DNA of 53,371 nucleotides. Origin: Latescibacteria bacterium UBA6620 (lineage in GTDB: Bacteria > Latescibacterota > UBA2968). Shown one piece after another: positions 40,549-49,250 of this stretch. Every line of letters starts with the position of its first letter. Within the stretch, counting starts at the first letter, position 1. The notes under the pieces were generated by a model that was given only the letters and a program-made list of their open reading frames with translations, made no database searches and had not been told where the DNA came from. Both the position numbers and the translations under genes were made by a program. The DNA lies in NCBI GenBank assembly GCA_002433075.1, contig DJHM01000009.1, forward strand, positions 1 through 53,371, given 5' to 3'.

Positions 40549-41454
40549 ATGAATCCGGGAACCCTGAGTCATAGGAAGCGTGTTCTGGTGATCGGAGCTG
40601 GGGGACTCGTGGGCTTGAACTTCACGCGAGACTTTGGCGAGCACTTTGAAATCGTGGGTGCGGGACGGGTAGAAACGGAAAGTCTCGAGGACTTGATGGC
40701 CGGTCAATACGACGCCCTGGTCTTCCTCGCCCAGTCGTCCACCTATCGGCAGACACCCTTCCAAGCCGACCTTCTGAACGTGAACGTCGGTCTCGTAAGA
40801 GAGGTGCTGGAGCGCTCCGTGGGGCGGATCCCACGGATTATCCTCTTCTCTTCCGGCAGTGTCTACCGGGCATCAGACCGGGCGCTGGATGAAGACGCTC
40901 CACTCGATGACCAAACGGATAATCCCTATGTCATCACCAAAATCGCATCGGAAATGATAGCGAGGTCATTCGCCTCCTATTTCGACTCGGTCACGATCAT
41001 CCGACCGTTCTTCATCTTCGGTAAAGAGCAGCGTCCCGAGATGCTGATCAGTAGAGTTGCCGGTAAAATACGGCGTGGCGAACCGATTGAGATCGGTTGT
41101 GACGGCGGGCTCGCGTTCAACCCGATCTACGTGAAGGACACCAGTCGAGCCATCGCAAATCTCATCAGCGATGCCCCCGCAGGTCTGTCCTACCGCAACC
41201 TCTTCGGACCGGAAACCCTTCGGTTCGAAGACGTCGTAAGCCTTCTCTCTTCAGCGATGGGGACCCCGGCAAAGCTGCGGCACACCGGCGATCCTCTGAA
41301 AACCATCATCGGAGCTTCTCTACACGATCTTCCCGAGTGGGCCTACGGCCTGAATCAAGCTCTGGTGGAAACGACAGGGATCGCAGAAAGCTGTCAGTTC
41401 ACACAATCGCCAGGCCGTATTCAGAAGTCGCCGCTTGAGGGAACTCCTGCGTGA
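40549..41454 (+). CDS. SDR-family sugar-nucleotide reductase/epimerase
   Basis: About 301 residues, shorter and more diverged than the SDR before it. NAD-binding motif VLVIGAGGLVGLNFT; FLAQSSTYRQTPF instead of the usual AA segment; FSSGSVYRASDRALD; catalytic pair in YVITKIASEMI. It may be a 4-ketosugar reductase or an epimerase. ATG follows GGGAG; a longer frame from 40339 would overlap the preceding gene by 200 bp and is rejected. The stop overlaps the methyltransferase GTG. Confidence 0.83.
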   Translation: MNPGTLSHRKRVLVIGAGGLVGLNFTRDFGEHFEIVGAGRVETESLEDLMAGQYDALVFLAQSSTYRQTPFQADLLNVNVGLVREVLERSVGRIPRIILFSSGSVYRASDRALDEDAPLDDQTDNPYVITKIASEMIARSFASYFDSVTIIRPFFIFGKEQRPEMLISRVAGKIRRGEPIEIGCDGGLAFNPIYVKDTSRAIANLISDAPAGLSYRNLFGPETLRFEDVVSLLSSAMGTPAKLRHTGDPLKTIIGASLHDLPEWAYGLNQALVETTGIAESCQFTQSPGRIQKSPLEGTPA

Positions 41455-42521
41455 AACGTGCTCTGCTCAGCCTGCTCGCCGATCCACAATCCGGGACCAC
41501 GCTTGACCTGTGCGACGCCCCGCAGGGCGATAAGGAGGTGGTCTCCGGAATTCTCGCCAATGCCAATGGTGGGTCCTATCCGGTAAGGACTGGCATTCCG
41601 CGTTTCGTAACGACGGCCGACAGTATGCAGCTCCAAACCCGGGATGCATTTGCCTACAAGTGGCGGAGGCGGGAAACCTACGACTCACCAGCGATGAAAT
41701 CTTTCACGGCCGACTGGTTGACCGAGAAGTACGGCTTCGGATCCCTCACGGAATGGGCGAGCTACTTCGACTCACGCAACCGGATCCTCGATCTGGGTTG
41801 TGGAAGCGGCCTGTCTTCTTCCCTCTGGTTGGATACCGACACGTGGTCGGGCGAGGCCATGTGGGTGGGTGCCGACATCTCAGAAGCGATCGATGTCGCC
41901 AGTGACCGACTGTCGCACATACCCAACACGCATTTCGTCCAAGCGGACGCGATGCAGCCGCCATTCAGGTCCGGGAGCTTTGACACGATCTTCTCAGAGG
42001 GAGTGCTTCATCACACTCCTTCCACGCGGCTGGCCCTCCATCAGGCAGCGACGCTTCTCGCCCCTGGCGGGGAAATCCATTTCTACGTCTATCGCAAGAA
42101 AGGTCCGATCCGGGAATTCACCGACGATTACGTACGTGAGCAACTCCAGGCCCTCTCGAACGAGGAAGCCTGGGAGACGATGCGATCGCTCACCAGGTTG
42201 GGAAAAGCTCTGGCTGAACTGGACGTTCAGGTTGAATTGGAAGAAGACGTCCCGATTCTGGGCATGAAGGCCGGCCAACACGACCTGCAGCGACTGCTCT
42301 ATTACGACGTCTGCAAGATGTACTGGAACTCGACGCTCTCGTTCGAAGAGAACGTTCACGTCAACTTCGACTGGTACAGGCCCTGCTACGCCCACCGTCA
42401 GACGGCTGATGAAATTCGGCAATGGTGTTCGGAGGCATCCTTGAGAATCACCTGGTTCCACGAACAGCAGAGTGGCTTTACAGTGCGTGCAACAAAGGAG
42501 ACACATCCGTGTGCGGCATAG
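41451..42521 (+). CDS. Class I SAM methyltransferase
   Basis: A 356-residue protein. The N-terminal ~60 residues look like a Trm112/zinc-ribbon-type lead domain without its cysteines (GGSYPVRTGIPRFV is the typical end). The methyltransferase fold follows: ILDLGCGSGLSSS, VGADISEAIDVA, VQADAMQPPFRSGSFD and SEGVLHHTPS. The C-terminal ~140 residues are an extra helical part. Likely target: a sugar, or a small molecule in glycan synthesis. Start GTG overlaps the SDR stop by 4 bp; its end overlaps the next asparagine synthase by 13 bp. Confidence 0.85.
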   Translation: MKRALLSLLADPQSGTTLDLCDAPQGDKEVVSGILANANGGSYPVRTGIPRFVTTADSMQLQTRDAFAYKWRRRETYDSPAMKSFTADWLTEKYGFGSLTEWASYFDSRNRILDLGCGSGLSSSLWLDTDTWSGEAMWVGADISEAIDVASDRLSHIPNTHFVQADAMQPPFRSGSFDTIFSEGVLHHTPSTRLALHQAATLLAPGGEIHFYVYRKKGPIREFTDDYVREQLQALSNEEAWETMRSLTRLGKALAELDVQVELEEDVPILGMKAGQHDLQRLLYYDVCKMYWNSTLSFEENVHVNFDWYRPCYAHRQTADEIRQWCSEASLRITWFHEQQSGFTVRATKETHPCAA

Positions 42522-44428
42522 CTGGCGAACTCCGTTGGGATAAAGAGCCTGTCTCGAAGAGCGTATTGGGTAGGATGGGACTTCTGGTGGCACACCGCGG
42601 CCCAGACGGCGAGGGTCTTTGGGTCGACGGGCCTGTTGGCCTTGCTCATAGACGGCTTTCCATTATCGATCTGTCAAAAAAGGCATCCCAACCGATGCCC
42701 AACGAGACCGGAAGCGTAAGGCTGACATACAACGGCGAACTCTACAATTACCGGGATCTCCGAAAGTCATTGCAGCGGGCGGGGCACCGGTTTCGGTCGG
42801 AATCCGATACCGAGGTCATTGTCCACGCCTACGAGGAGTGGGGTGAGGCCTGCGTCAACCGATTCAACGGACACTTTGCGTTCGCGATCTGGGATCAGGC
42901 TGAACGAAGCCTCTTTCTGGCGCGCGATCGATTCGGGACCAAGCCCCTCTATTACTACGCGGATGGGCAGACGTTCCTGTTTGCGTCGGAAGTCAAATCG
43001 ATCTTGTCACATCCAGATGTCTCGAAGGGTATCTGCCTTCCGGCGTTGAATGAGTACTTCACGTTTCAGAACATCTACAGCGATCTCACGCTCTTCGAAG
43101 GGATTCATCTCCTTCCTCCAGGCCACACACTGAGCGTTTCGTTGAATGGCCCCAGACGACCCGTAGAGGACTGCTACTGGCGCTACACGGTCCCTGGGCA
43201 GCCGTCGACGATGTCGATCGATGATGCGACGGAGGAGCTGTCCCGGCTCTTCGAGCAGGCGGTAACGCGACAACTGATGAGTGATGTGCCCCTGGGATGC
43301 TACCTGAGCGGGGGGATGGATTCCAGTTCCATCACCGCCATCGCTCGCCGCAAGCTCGGTCGGCTCCCGACCTTCACGATGGGCTACGATCTCTCCTCGG
43401 CATCCGGGCTTGAATTGGGTTTTGACGAGAGAGCACAGTCTGAAGCCCTGTCGAATCTGCTAAAAACTGAACACTACGAGATGGTGCTCCACGCCGGCGA
43501 CATGGAGCACACCATGCCGGAACTCATCTGGCACCTCGAAGACCTGAGAGTGGGGCAGTGCTATCCCAACTACTATGTGGCAAGGCTGGCGGGCAAGTTC
43601 GTAAAGGTAGTCCTCTCCGGAACGGGGGGTGACGAACTCTTCGGGGGGTATCCGTGGCGCTACCACGGGAGAAAGGGTGCCCAGACAGGAACCGCGTTCG
43701 CAGAAAGCTACTATAAGACGTGGGAGCGGCTGGTACCGGACGGGGACAAGAAGGCTCTTCTGAACGACCGAACGAACCGAGAATTGGCCGGCCATTCTAC
43801 TCTTGAAGTGTTTCGAAACGTACTGGAAACAGCCGAGATGCCGCTCGACGACGGAAGAGACCACGTGAATGCCTCGCTCCTTTTTGAGTACAAGACCTTC
43901 CTCCACGGACTGCTGCTCGTCGAGGACCGTGTCAGCATGGCCCACGGACTCGAGACGCGCATGCCATTCCTTGACAACGATCTGCTCGATTTTGCCGTTG
44001 CGTTGCCCGTTGACTACAAGGTGAAAAATTGGAAGGCCCTGACAGCAGGCCCGGATCGGGCAAAAGTAGGAGAACCGCAACAGAAGATCCTCAAGACAGG
44101 CGAAGGTAAATGGATCCTGCGTCAGGCAATGGATGGCCTCATACCTCCTGATGTCACGACGCGCGTCAAGCAGGGATTCAGTGCCCCGGACGCGAGTTGG
44201 TTCCGCGGCGAGAGTGTTGACTATATCAGCAAGCTACTCCTCAACCCGAAGGCACATATCTATGAGTTCCTGAATCGAGATTACGTCTTCGACAGGCTTC
44301 ATGAGCACACATCCGGACACGTAAACCATCGGCTTCTGATCTGGTCACTCCTCTCCTTCGAGTGGTGGAACCGGATTTTCCTTCACGACCAGTCTCCTTC
44401 TGAACCCGCAAACTTGTATGGGGCCTGA
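42509..44428 (+). CDS. asnB: Asparagine-synthase-like glutamine amidotransferase, copy 2
   Basis: About 639 residues. The start is set at GTG 42509 because the next codon encodes the required Cys nucleophile (CGIAGELRW), with AAAGGAG nine bases upstream. Then HRGPDGEGLW, HRRLSIIDL, YNGELYNYR, the ATP loop YLSGGMDSSSITAI and SGTGGDELFGGY. It is more diverged from copy 1 than expected of a recent duplication, so the copies were probably acquired separately. Predicted to transfer ammonia from glutamine to a carboxylated sugar. Confidence 0.92.
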   Translation: MCGIAGELRWDKEPVSKSVLGRMGLLVAHRGPDGEGLWVDGPVGLAHRRLSIIDLSKKASQPMPNETGSVRLTYNGELYNYRDLRKSLQRAGHRFRSESDTEVIVHAYEEWGEACVNRFNGHFAFAIWDQAERSLFLARDRFGTKPLYYYADGQTFLFASEVKSILSHPDVSKGICLPALNEYFTFQNIYSDLTLFEGIHLLPPGHTLSVSLNGPRRPVEDCYWRYTVPGQPSTMSIDDATEELSRLFEQAVTRQLMSDVPLGCYLSGGMDSSSITAIARRKLGRLPTFTMGYDLSSASGLELGFDERAQSEALSNLLKTEHYEMVLHAGDMEHTMPELIWHLEDLRVGQCYPNYYVARLAGKFVKVVLSGTGGDELFGGYPWRYHGRKGAQTGTAFAESYYKTWERLVPDGDKKALLNDRTNRELAGHSTLEVFRNVLETAEMPLDDGRDHVNASLLFEYKTFLHGLLLVEDRVSMAHGLETRMPFLDNDLLDFAVALPVDYKVKNWKALTAGPDRAKVGEPQQKILKTGEGKWILRQAMDGLIPPDVTTRVKQGFSAPDASWFRGESVDYISKLLLNPKAHIYEFLNRDYVFDRLHEHTSGHVNHRLLIWSLLSFEWWNRIFLHDQSPSEPANLYGA

Positions 44429-44549
44429 CGTGCGAGGGAGACGGGCCGGGCACCCGAAGAGCACTCAGGCGTTTCCGCCAAGCTGGCGTTTGTGCCTTTA
44501 TCAAGTCTCCAATGCCATCATCACTTAAGAACGTGGGAGTGTTCCGCAC

Positions 44550-45362
44550 ATGTCGCATATGACCGCAGAATCGCTGGAGATACCGCTGGGGTTTCTCCGA
44601 TGCCCTGTCACTCACAGCCAGCTGCATCTTGAGGAAGGCGATCTCCTGAGTCCCGGTGGCTTGACGTACCGCCAACATCCGCGCCACGGTTTTTACAGCT
44701 TTATCCCGGAAGGCTTGCCAGAATTGAAAAGTCCTCGATGGCGTACCTGGGAGCACCTTCAGGCCAACGCAGTCGTTCCGTATACGGTTGACCCGATCCA
44801 TAATCTTGGGGTTGGAAAGCGGCAGGACTTTCTGGACTTCGCGGATTTCTGCGGCTTCCACGGATTCGTGCTAGATATAGGGGCGGGGCCCCAAGCCTGT
44901 CCAACGCACATCGAGTACACCCCGTGCGATGATGTCACCTTCTATGGCATAGATCCGCTGATCGGCGATCAGCCCAAGGGCTATCGATTTGCCCAGGCTC
45001 TGGGTGAGTACCTTCCGTTTGCCGACGACATCTTCGATCAAGCCCTGTTCGTCACGACGATCGACCACTTCACAGATCCGTGGAAGGCCCTTCGGGAGGC
45101 CACGCGGATTGTCAAACCTGGCGGCGACATCTGTGTTTGGTTTGGTGAGAAAGACGATGACGCACCTGTCAATCTATACAGCCCGTCCTGGTACACGCGC
45201 CTTAAGGTACCGGATCTGGCGAGCGATGTCTTCCACTTCGAACGATTTACAGAAGCGCACGTACGAACTCTCGTCAGAGATTCGGGGCTCGAGGTCGTCC
45301 AGGCTGAGATCACGCCGGTCGACGAATGGCGCAGGAACCACTTCTACCGGATCCGAAGCTGA
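44550..45362 (+). CDS. Class I SAM methyltransferase with Trm112-like lead domain
   Basis: A 270-residue protein. N-terminal lead region FLRCPVTHSQLHLEEGD to FYSFIPEG resembles Trm112-type ribbons with only one cysteine left. Methyltransferase core: VLDIGAGPQACPTHI, FYGIDPLIGD, GEYLPFADDIFDQA and IVKPGGDICVWFGE. It lies 122 bp after the second asparagine synthase; that gap holds no visible signal. Likely a sugar-modifying enzyme, but small-molecule substrates cannot be excluded. Confidence 0.84.
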   Translation: MSHMTAESLEIPLGFLRCPVTHSQLHLEEGDLLSPGGLTYRQHPRHGFYSFIPEGLPELKSPRWRTWEHLQANAVVPYTVDPIHNLGVGKRQDFLDFADFCGFHGFVLDIGAGPQACPTHIEYTPCDDVTFYGIDPLIGDQPKGYRFAQALGEYLPFADDIFDQALFVTTIDHFTDPWKALREATRIVKPGGDICVWFGEKDDDAPVNLYSPSWYTRLKVPDLASDVFHFERFTEAHVRTLVRDSGLEVVQAEITPVDEWRRNHFYRIRS

Positions 45363-45471
45363 ACAACCGAAAGATTCGCACCACAACATGCAATGGGCAC
45401 CTTGAACCGAGTTAAACGAGAGCCAGGCGACTCTGGTTTTCCGGCATTGAGAAAGCACCAGGAGAGGATAG

Positions 45472-46608
45472 ATGATTGAATACGTAAAGGATCGGCTGCC
45501 ACGACGCGTGAGGCGGTCACTCGCACTCACCCGCATCGCGTCCACGTCGCTTAAGCACCGGCACAAGGGATACCGCGATTTTATGCTGTCATCCTATTCC
45601 GCGGTCAACCGGCTCGACCGGAGTTATGGACGGCCTGTTCATCTGTCACTCGAGCCCACGAACATCTGCAACCTGCGTTGTCCAGTATGCGAAACGGGCA
45701 ACGGAACGTTGGGACGAGTCAAACGTCACCTTGGAATCGACCAGTTCAAGCACGTCATCGATTCAATGCAAGATCACGTGAACGTCCTCTATTTCTACTT
45801 CGTGGGTGAGCCCTTCCTCGCCATGGATTCGTACGAAATGATCGAACACGCCACGCGGAAGCAGATCTGGGTGGACACGTGCACGAATGGCGAATTCGTC
45901 GACGCGAAAAACCTTCTAGACTCCGGACTCGGACGCATCTGCTTCCAACTCGGGGGGATGACGCAAGAGACGCACGAGACATATCGGGTGGGGGGCGTAC
46001 TTGAAAAAGCGGTCGCGAACCTGGCCGCGTGCGTCGAGGAGAAACGCCGCAGACCGGACTGCAAGACGCAGATCAAGACCGGGTTCATCGTCATGAAGCA
46101 CAATGAGCACGAAGTCGACGAGTTTGTCCGCTTCGCAAAGGATATAGGGGTGGACGCTTACGAAGTGGTGGATCCGGCGGTCCGCACCCTTGAGGAGGGC
46201 GACCAGTTTCTGACCTCGCAGGACAAGTACTGGTACTACGATCGTGAGGCGTTCAATCAGGGGATCCTGCGTCCGAAAAGCCCTTCCAACCACTACTGTG
46301 AATGGATCTATTACACAACCACCATACAGGTCAACGGAGATGTTGTCCCCTGCTGCCGCGACCCCCGTGGCGTACACGTGCTGGGTAATGTGTTCGAGCA
46401 GGATTTCGTGAGCGAAATCTGGAACGGCGAACTCTACCGCGACTTCCGGCATATGGTGGCCCACAACCAGAAGGATACTGGAATCTGCGACCTCTGCTCA
46501 GGCTATACAGCTCCCGATATCAACAGGCACGACCCGGTTCAGATCCTGCCAGCCATCCAACCGGTGGCACCGAGGCTTGAACCCGAACCCGCGGGAGTCC
46601 TCGTGTGA
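45472..46608 (+). CDS. Radical SAM/SPASM protein
   Basis: A 378-residue protein. The radical SAM cluster motif CNLRCPVC is in LEPTNICNLRCPVCETG at about residue 66. The C-terminal half holds a SPASM-type set of cysteines: NHYCEWIYYTT, VVPCCRDPRG and GICDLCSGYTA, expected to bind extra [4Fe-4S] clusters. SPASM enzymes oxidise or crosslink peptides or sugars, for example aminoglycoside dehydrogenases. In this glycan setting, dehydrogenation or epimerisation of a sugar is the more likely use. It is followed by a GT4 gene with a 4-bp stop/start overlap. Confidence 0.9.
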   Translation: MIEYVKDRLPRRVRRSLALTRIASTSLKHRHKGYRDFMLSSYSAVNRLDRSYGRPVHLSLEPTNICNLRCPVCETGNGTLGRVKRHLGIDQFKHVIDSMQDHVNVLYFYFVGEPFLAMDSYEMIEHATRKQIWVDTCTNGEFVDAKNLLDSGLGRICFQLGGMTQETHETYRVGGVLEKAVANLAACVEEKRRRPDCKTQIKTGFIVMKHNEHEVDEFVRFAKDIGVDAYEVVDPAVRTLEEGDQFLTSQDKYWYYDREAFNQGILRPKSPSNHYCEWIYYTTTIQVNGDVVPCCRDPRGVHVLGNVFEQDFVSEIWNGELYRDFRHMVAHNQKDTGICDLCSGYTAPDINRHDPVQILPAIQPVAPRLEPEPAGVLV

Positions 46609-47921
46609 GGGCTGAATCTACAGCTGGACTCCGTGCCCTTGTTCGTCGGCTTCGGGAGGAAGCCGAACGCCCCGCAAAACGAGGAGCCCTTTTCATCGCA
46701 CCGACGGACTTCGAAAGGCTCCGACTCAAGGGCACTCATACGATGATTCAGGAACGGGACGAATCCGGCTTCTTCGACCGGATCGTCACATTCCACCCGA
46801 TGAATGGTGCCTGGAAAACACACCGGCTGAATCCGACGAACACCGTTTACGAGTTTGGACAAAGCTTTGTCCCGGGTCCCGGAGCGTGGAAGTTCTTCAG
46901 GCTCCTCCAGGTCCCGCTCCATCTCCTTTTTATCCTTTCAGCGGCCCTTTACCTTGCCCGGTGTGGGGTCTTCAACCTGATCCGCGCAACCGACCCCTAC
47001 TGGACAGGCCTGCTCGCCTGGGCGGTGTCTTCCATGACGGGAATCCCTTTCTGCATCTCCATCCACTCCGATTACGACAAGTGCTTGGTATTGGACCCTG
47101 AGCGGGGAGCGCCCCGCGTGCTCCGATCCCGTCGTCTGGCCAAGTGGCTGGAACATTTCGTTCTGCGGCGTGCGCAGAACGTCATGCCCATTTCAGCCTA
47201 TGTAGCGAAGAGCGCTCTGACTAACGGGGCGCATCAGGATGCCATTCGCCTGATTCCACACGGCATTGACCTGGAACTGTTCAGTCGACCGAAAGCCGGA
47301 GACCAGGATAAGCTCGGCCTTCCAGACGATCGACTCATCATCAGCTTTGTCGCGCGCTTCAGCAAGCACAAGTTCGTTTTCGACGCGCTTGAACTGGCCC
47401 GACGGCTCCACCGAAATCGAGATGATTTCGTCATGGTAATGGTGGGAAGTGGCGAAGAAGAGGGCCCCGTGATGGACACGGTTCAGAGCGAGGGGTTGGG
47501 TGACTGCGTGAGAGTACTGGGCTTCCAGCCACGGGATGTCGTGGCCGCCGTGCGGAGAAACAGCGCTGTCTCTCTGTGCCTTCTAGATGGCTTCAGCCTT
47601 ATTGAAGCGTGCGCCGCGGGCCGACCCGTAGTTGCCTACGACGTCGAATGGCATTCGGAGCTGCTCGAACCCGGAACGACCGGATTCCTGGTCCCGGAAG
47701 GAGATGTGGAAGCCCTAACCGACCGCGTGAATTGGGTTCTGGATCATCCCACGGAAGCGGCCCGCATGGGCACTGAAGCTCGGCGAAGGGCGGTCCAGCG
47801 ACACGGCCTGGATACCGCCTCGCAGAGACGCCGGTCACATTACTCCGAAATGCTAGCCACGCCCCCGAAACAGCGTTCAAAACCTCTGAGCGGCACAACG
47901 CCTTTCAATGTCTGCTTCTAG
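46605..47921 (+). CDS. GT4-family glycosyltransferase
   Basis: A 438-residue GT-B protein. N-terminal domain with an amphipathic/hydrophobic stretch (RLLQVPLHLLFILSAALYL) that may dock to the membrane. C-terminal donor domain: IPHGIDLELFSRP, ISFVARFSKHKFV and the GT4 EX7E-like segment FSLIEACAAGRPVVAYDVE. It would extend a lipid-linked oligosaccharide in the cytoplasm. GTG start overlaps the radical SAM stop. Confidence 0.88.
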   Translation: MRAESTAGLRALVRRLREEAERPAKRGALFIAPTDFERLRLKGTHTMIQERDESGFFDRIVTFHPMNGAWKTHRLNPTNTVYEFGQSFVPGPGAWKFFRLLQVPLHLLFILSAALYLARCGVFNLIRATDPYWTGLLAWAVSSMTGIPFCISIHSDYDKCLVLDPERGAPRVLRSRRLAKWLEHFVLRRAQNVMPISAYVAKSALTNGAHQDAIRLIPHGIDLELFSRPKAGDQDKLGLPDDRLIISFVARFSKHKFVFDALELARRLHRNRDDFVMVMVGSGEEEGPVMDTVQSEGLGDCVRVLGFQPRDVVAAVRRNSAVSLCLLDGFSLIEACAAGRPVVAYDVEWHSELLEPGTTGFLVPEGDVEALTDRVNWVLDHPTEAARMGTEARRRAVQRHGLDTASQRRRSHYSEMLATPPKQRSKPLSGTTPFNVCF

Positions 47922-47937
47922 AGAGGGTCGCGACCTA

Positions 47938-48992
47938 ATGACTTCCGCTTACACTAAGAAAGAGTCCCAGATCGGCATCGGGGGCGTCACCATCATATGT
48001 CCTTCAGGTGGTGCATCGCTCCGGACCACAGAAGGAGTGGCACGCTGCACCGGCTGTGGCACGCGGTTTCCAATCCACCACGGCATCCTCCGTATGGATC
48101 TGCCGAGAGAACCAACTTTCGCATACCAGAACGCGTCTTTGACATTCACCGTTTTCGTAGTGAAAGGCTCCTCTTCGACCGCAGAGTCGAAAGCGATGTG
48201 GAGTTCCTTGGCCAACTCCACATTACCGACTTCCCGAACGAACACTGGAAGTTCTTGGCACCTGCGCTAAATGAAGCCACCTTCGTCGATATAGGCTGCG
48301 AACAGGTTCCCTATGGTGCATTTTTGCCAGGAGAAGCGATCCGTTCTTACATCGGCGTAGACCTAAGCGAAGCCGACCTCCTGATCGCCTCAAGAGAGTT
48401 CGGAACGGACAGTGGTCGCTTGCTATTGCAGAACGGTGTCTACGATGTCCACCTCTCGGACGCCAAGGCCGATGCGATGATCAGCAGCGAGGTATTGGAA
48501 CACCTGGACGATCCGCACCCCTACCTTCAAGAGGCATACCGGATCTGTAAACCGGGTGGTTATCTGTCACTCTCCACACCTTGCGCATCATGTACATCTG
48601 CCCTTCCGCCCTCATCCGGCTCCTCAAGCGCCCCTGGCTGATCCGCGCCTGGTGGAAGCAGCCTGAATGCCCTTCGCTGCTGGAGCAAAGCCCTGGCCTG
48701 GCATCTGGGTCTGAGGCCCTCGGCCTTTCGGAATTGGGTCCAGAACGCCGGGTTTGAAGTGCTGAACCACGAGACTCGTCTCTGGTTTATTGGATCCCGA
48801 CTGCAGCTCGTCAGGCGAGTCTTCCGCCTCCTTGAGCGGCTCGGCGTCAAGGCCTCAAGCTGATGGTTCACGCGGTACCTGCGGCTCACCGACCAACTCC
48901 TCGAATCAAGGCTCCTTGTGATCCGGTGGCTTGGCATCCGGCAATTCATCCTGTGCCGCAGACCTCTTCGTGCGTCAGGGCCGGTCGGCTGA
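47938..48992 (+). pseudogene. SAM methyltransferase gene broken by several frameshifts and a stop
   Basis: An intact product can be pieced together across frames. Start at ATG 47938 with a Trm112-like ribbon (CTGCGTRFPIHHGILRMD). A shift near 48125 leads into RVFDIHRFRSERLLFDRR, FVDIGCEQVPYGAFLPGE and VLEHLDDPHPYLQEAYRIC. A shift near 48588 gives MYICPSALIRLLKRPWLIR. A shift near 48670 gives KALAWHLGLRPSAFRNWVQN and FEVLNHETRLWFIGSRLQ. TGA at 48861-48863 then interrupts; the same frame reads on as FTRYLRLTDQLLESRLLVIR to TGA 48990-48992. Three shifts and one stop codon make function unlikely. The fragments at 47908-48270 and 47997-48641 are parts of it. Sequencing error cannot be excluded for single shifts. 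Confidence 0.8.
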
Positions 48993-49250
48993 GGGTCCAA
49001 CTCTCCACAAACCGTACGCTGAATGCCTTATGATTGGAGCAGAGACAGACCACCCCCTGGTGCGCGCTTGCCCCTGAAGATGCCCTGGCCCTAGACCAGA
49101 ACCACCCGAGTGGACCGTATGTATCCCCATTTCTTGCACTGGGGGTAAGTGAATCCCCGAAACTGATTTCCGCTTCACAGCAGACGGAGAACCTCACGCG
49201 CTGTCATCAGCTGGTAGTAGGTGGGATTTCCTACCAAGTAAAGGCAATAC

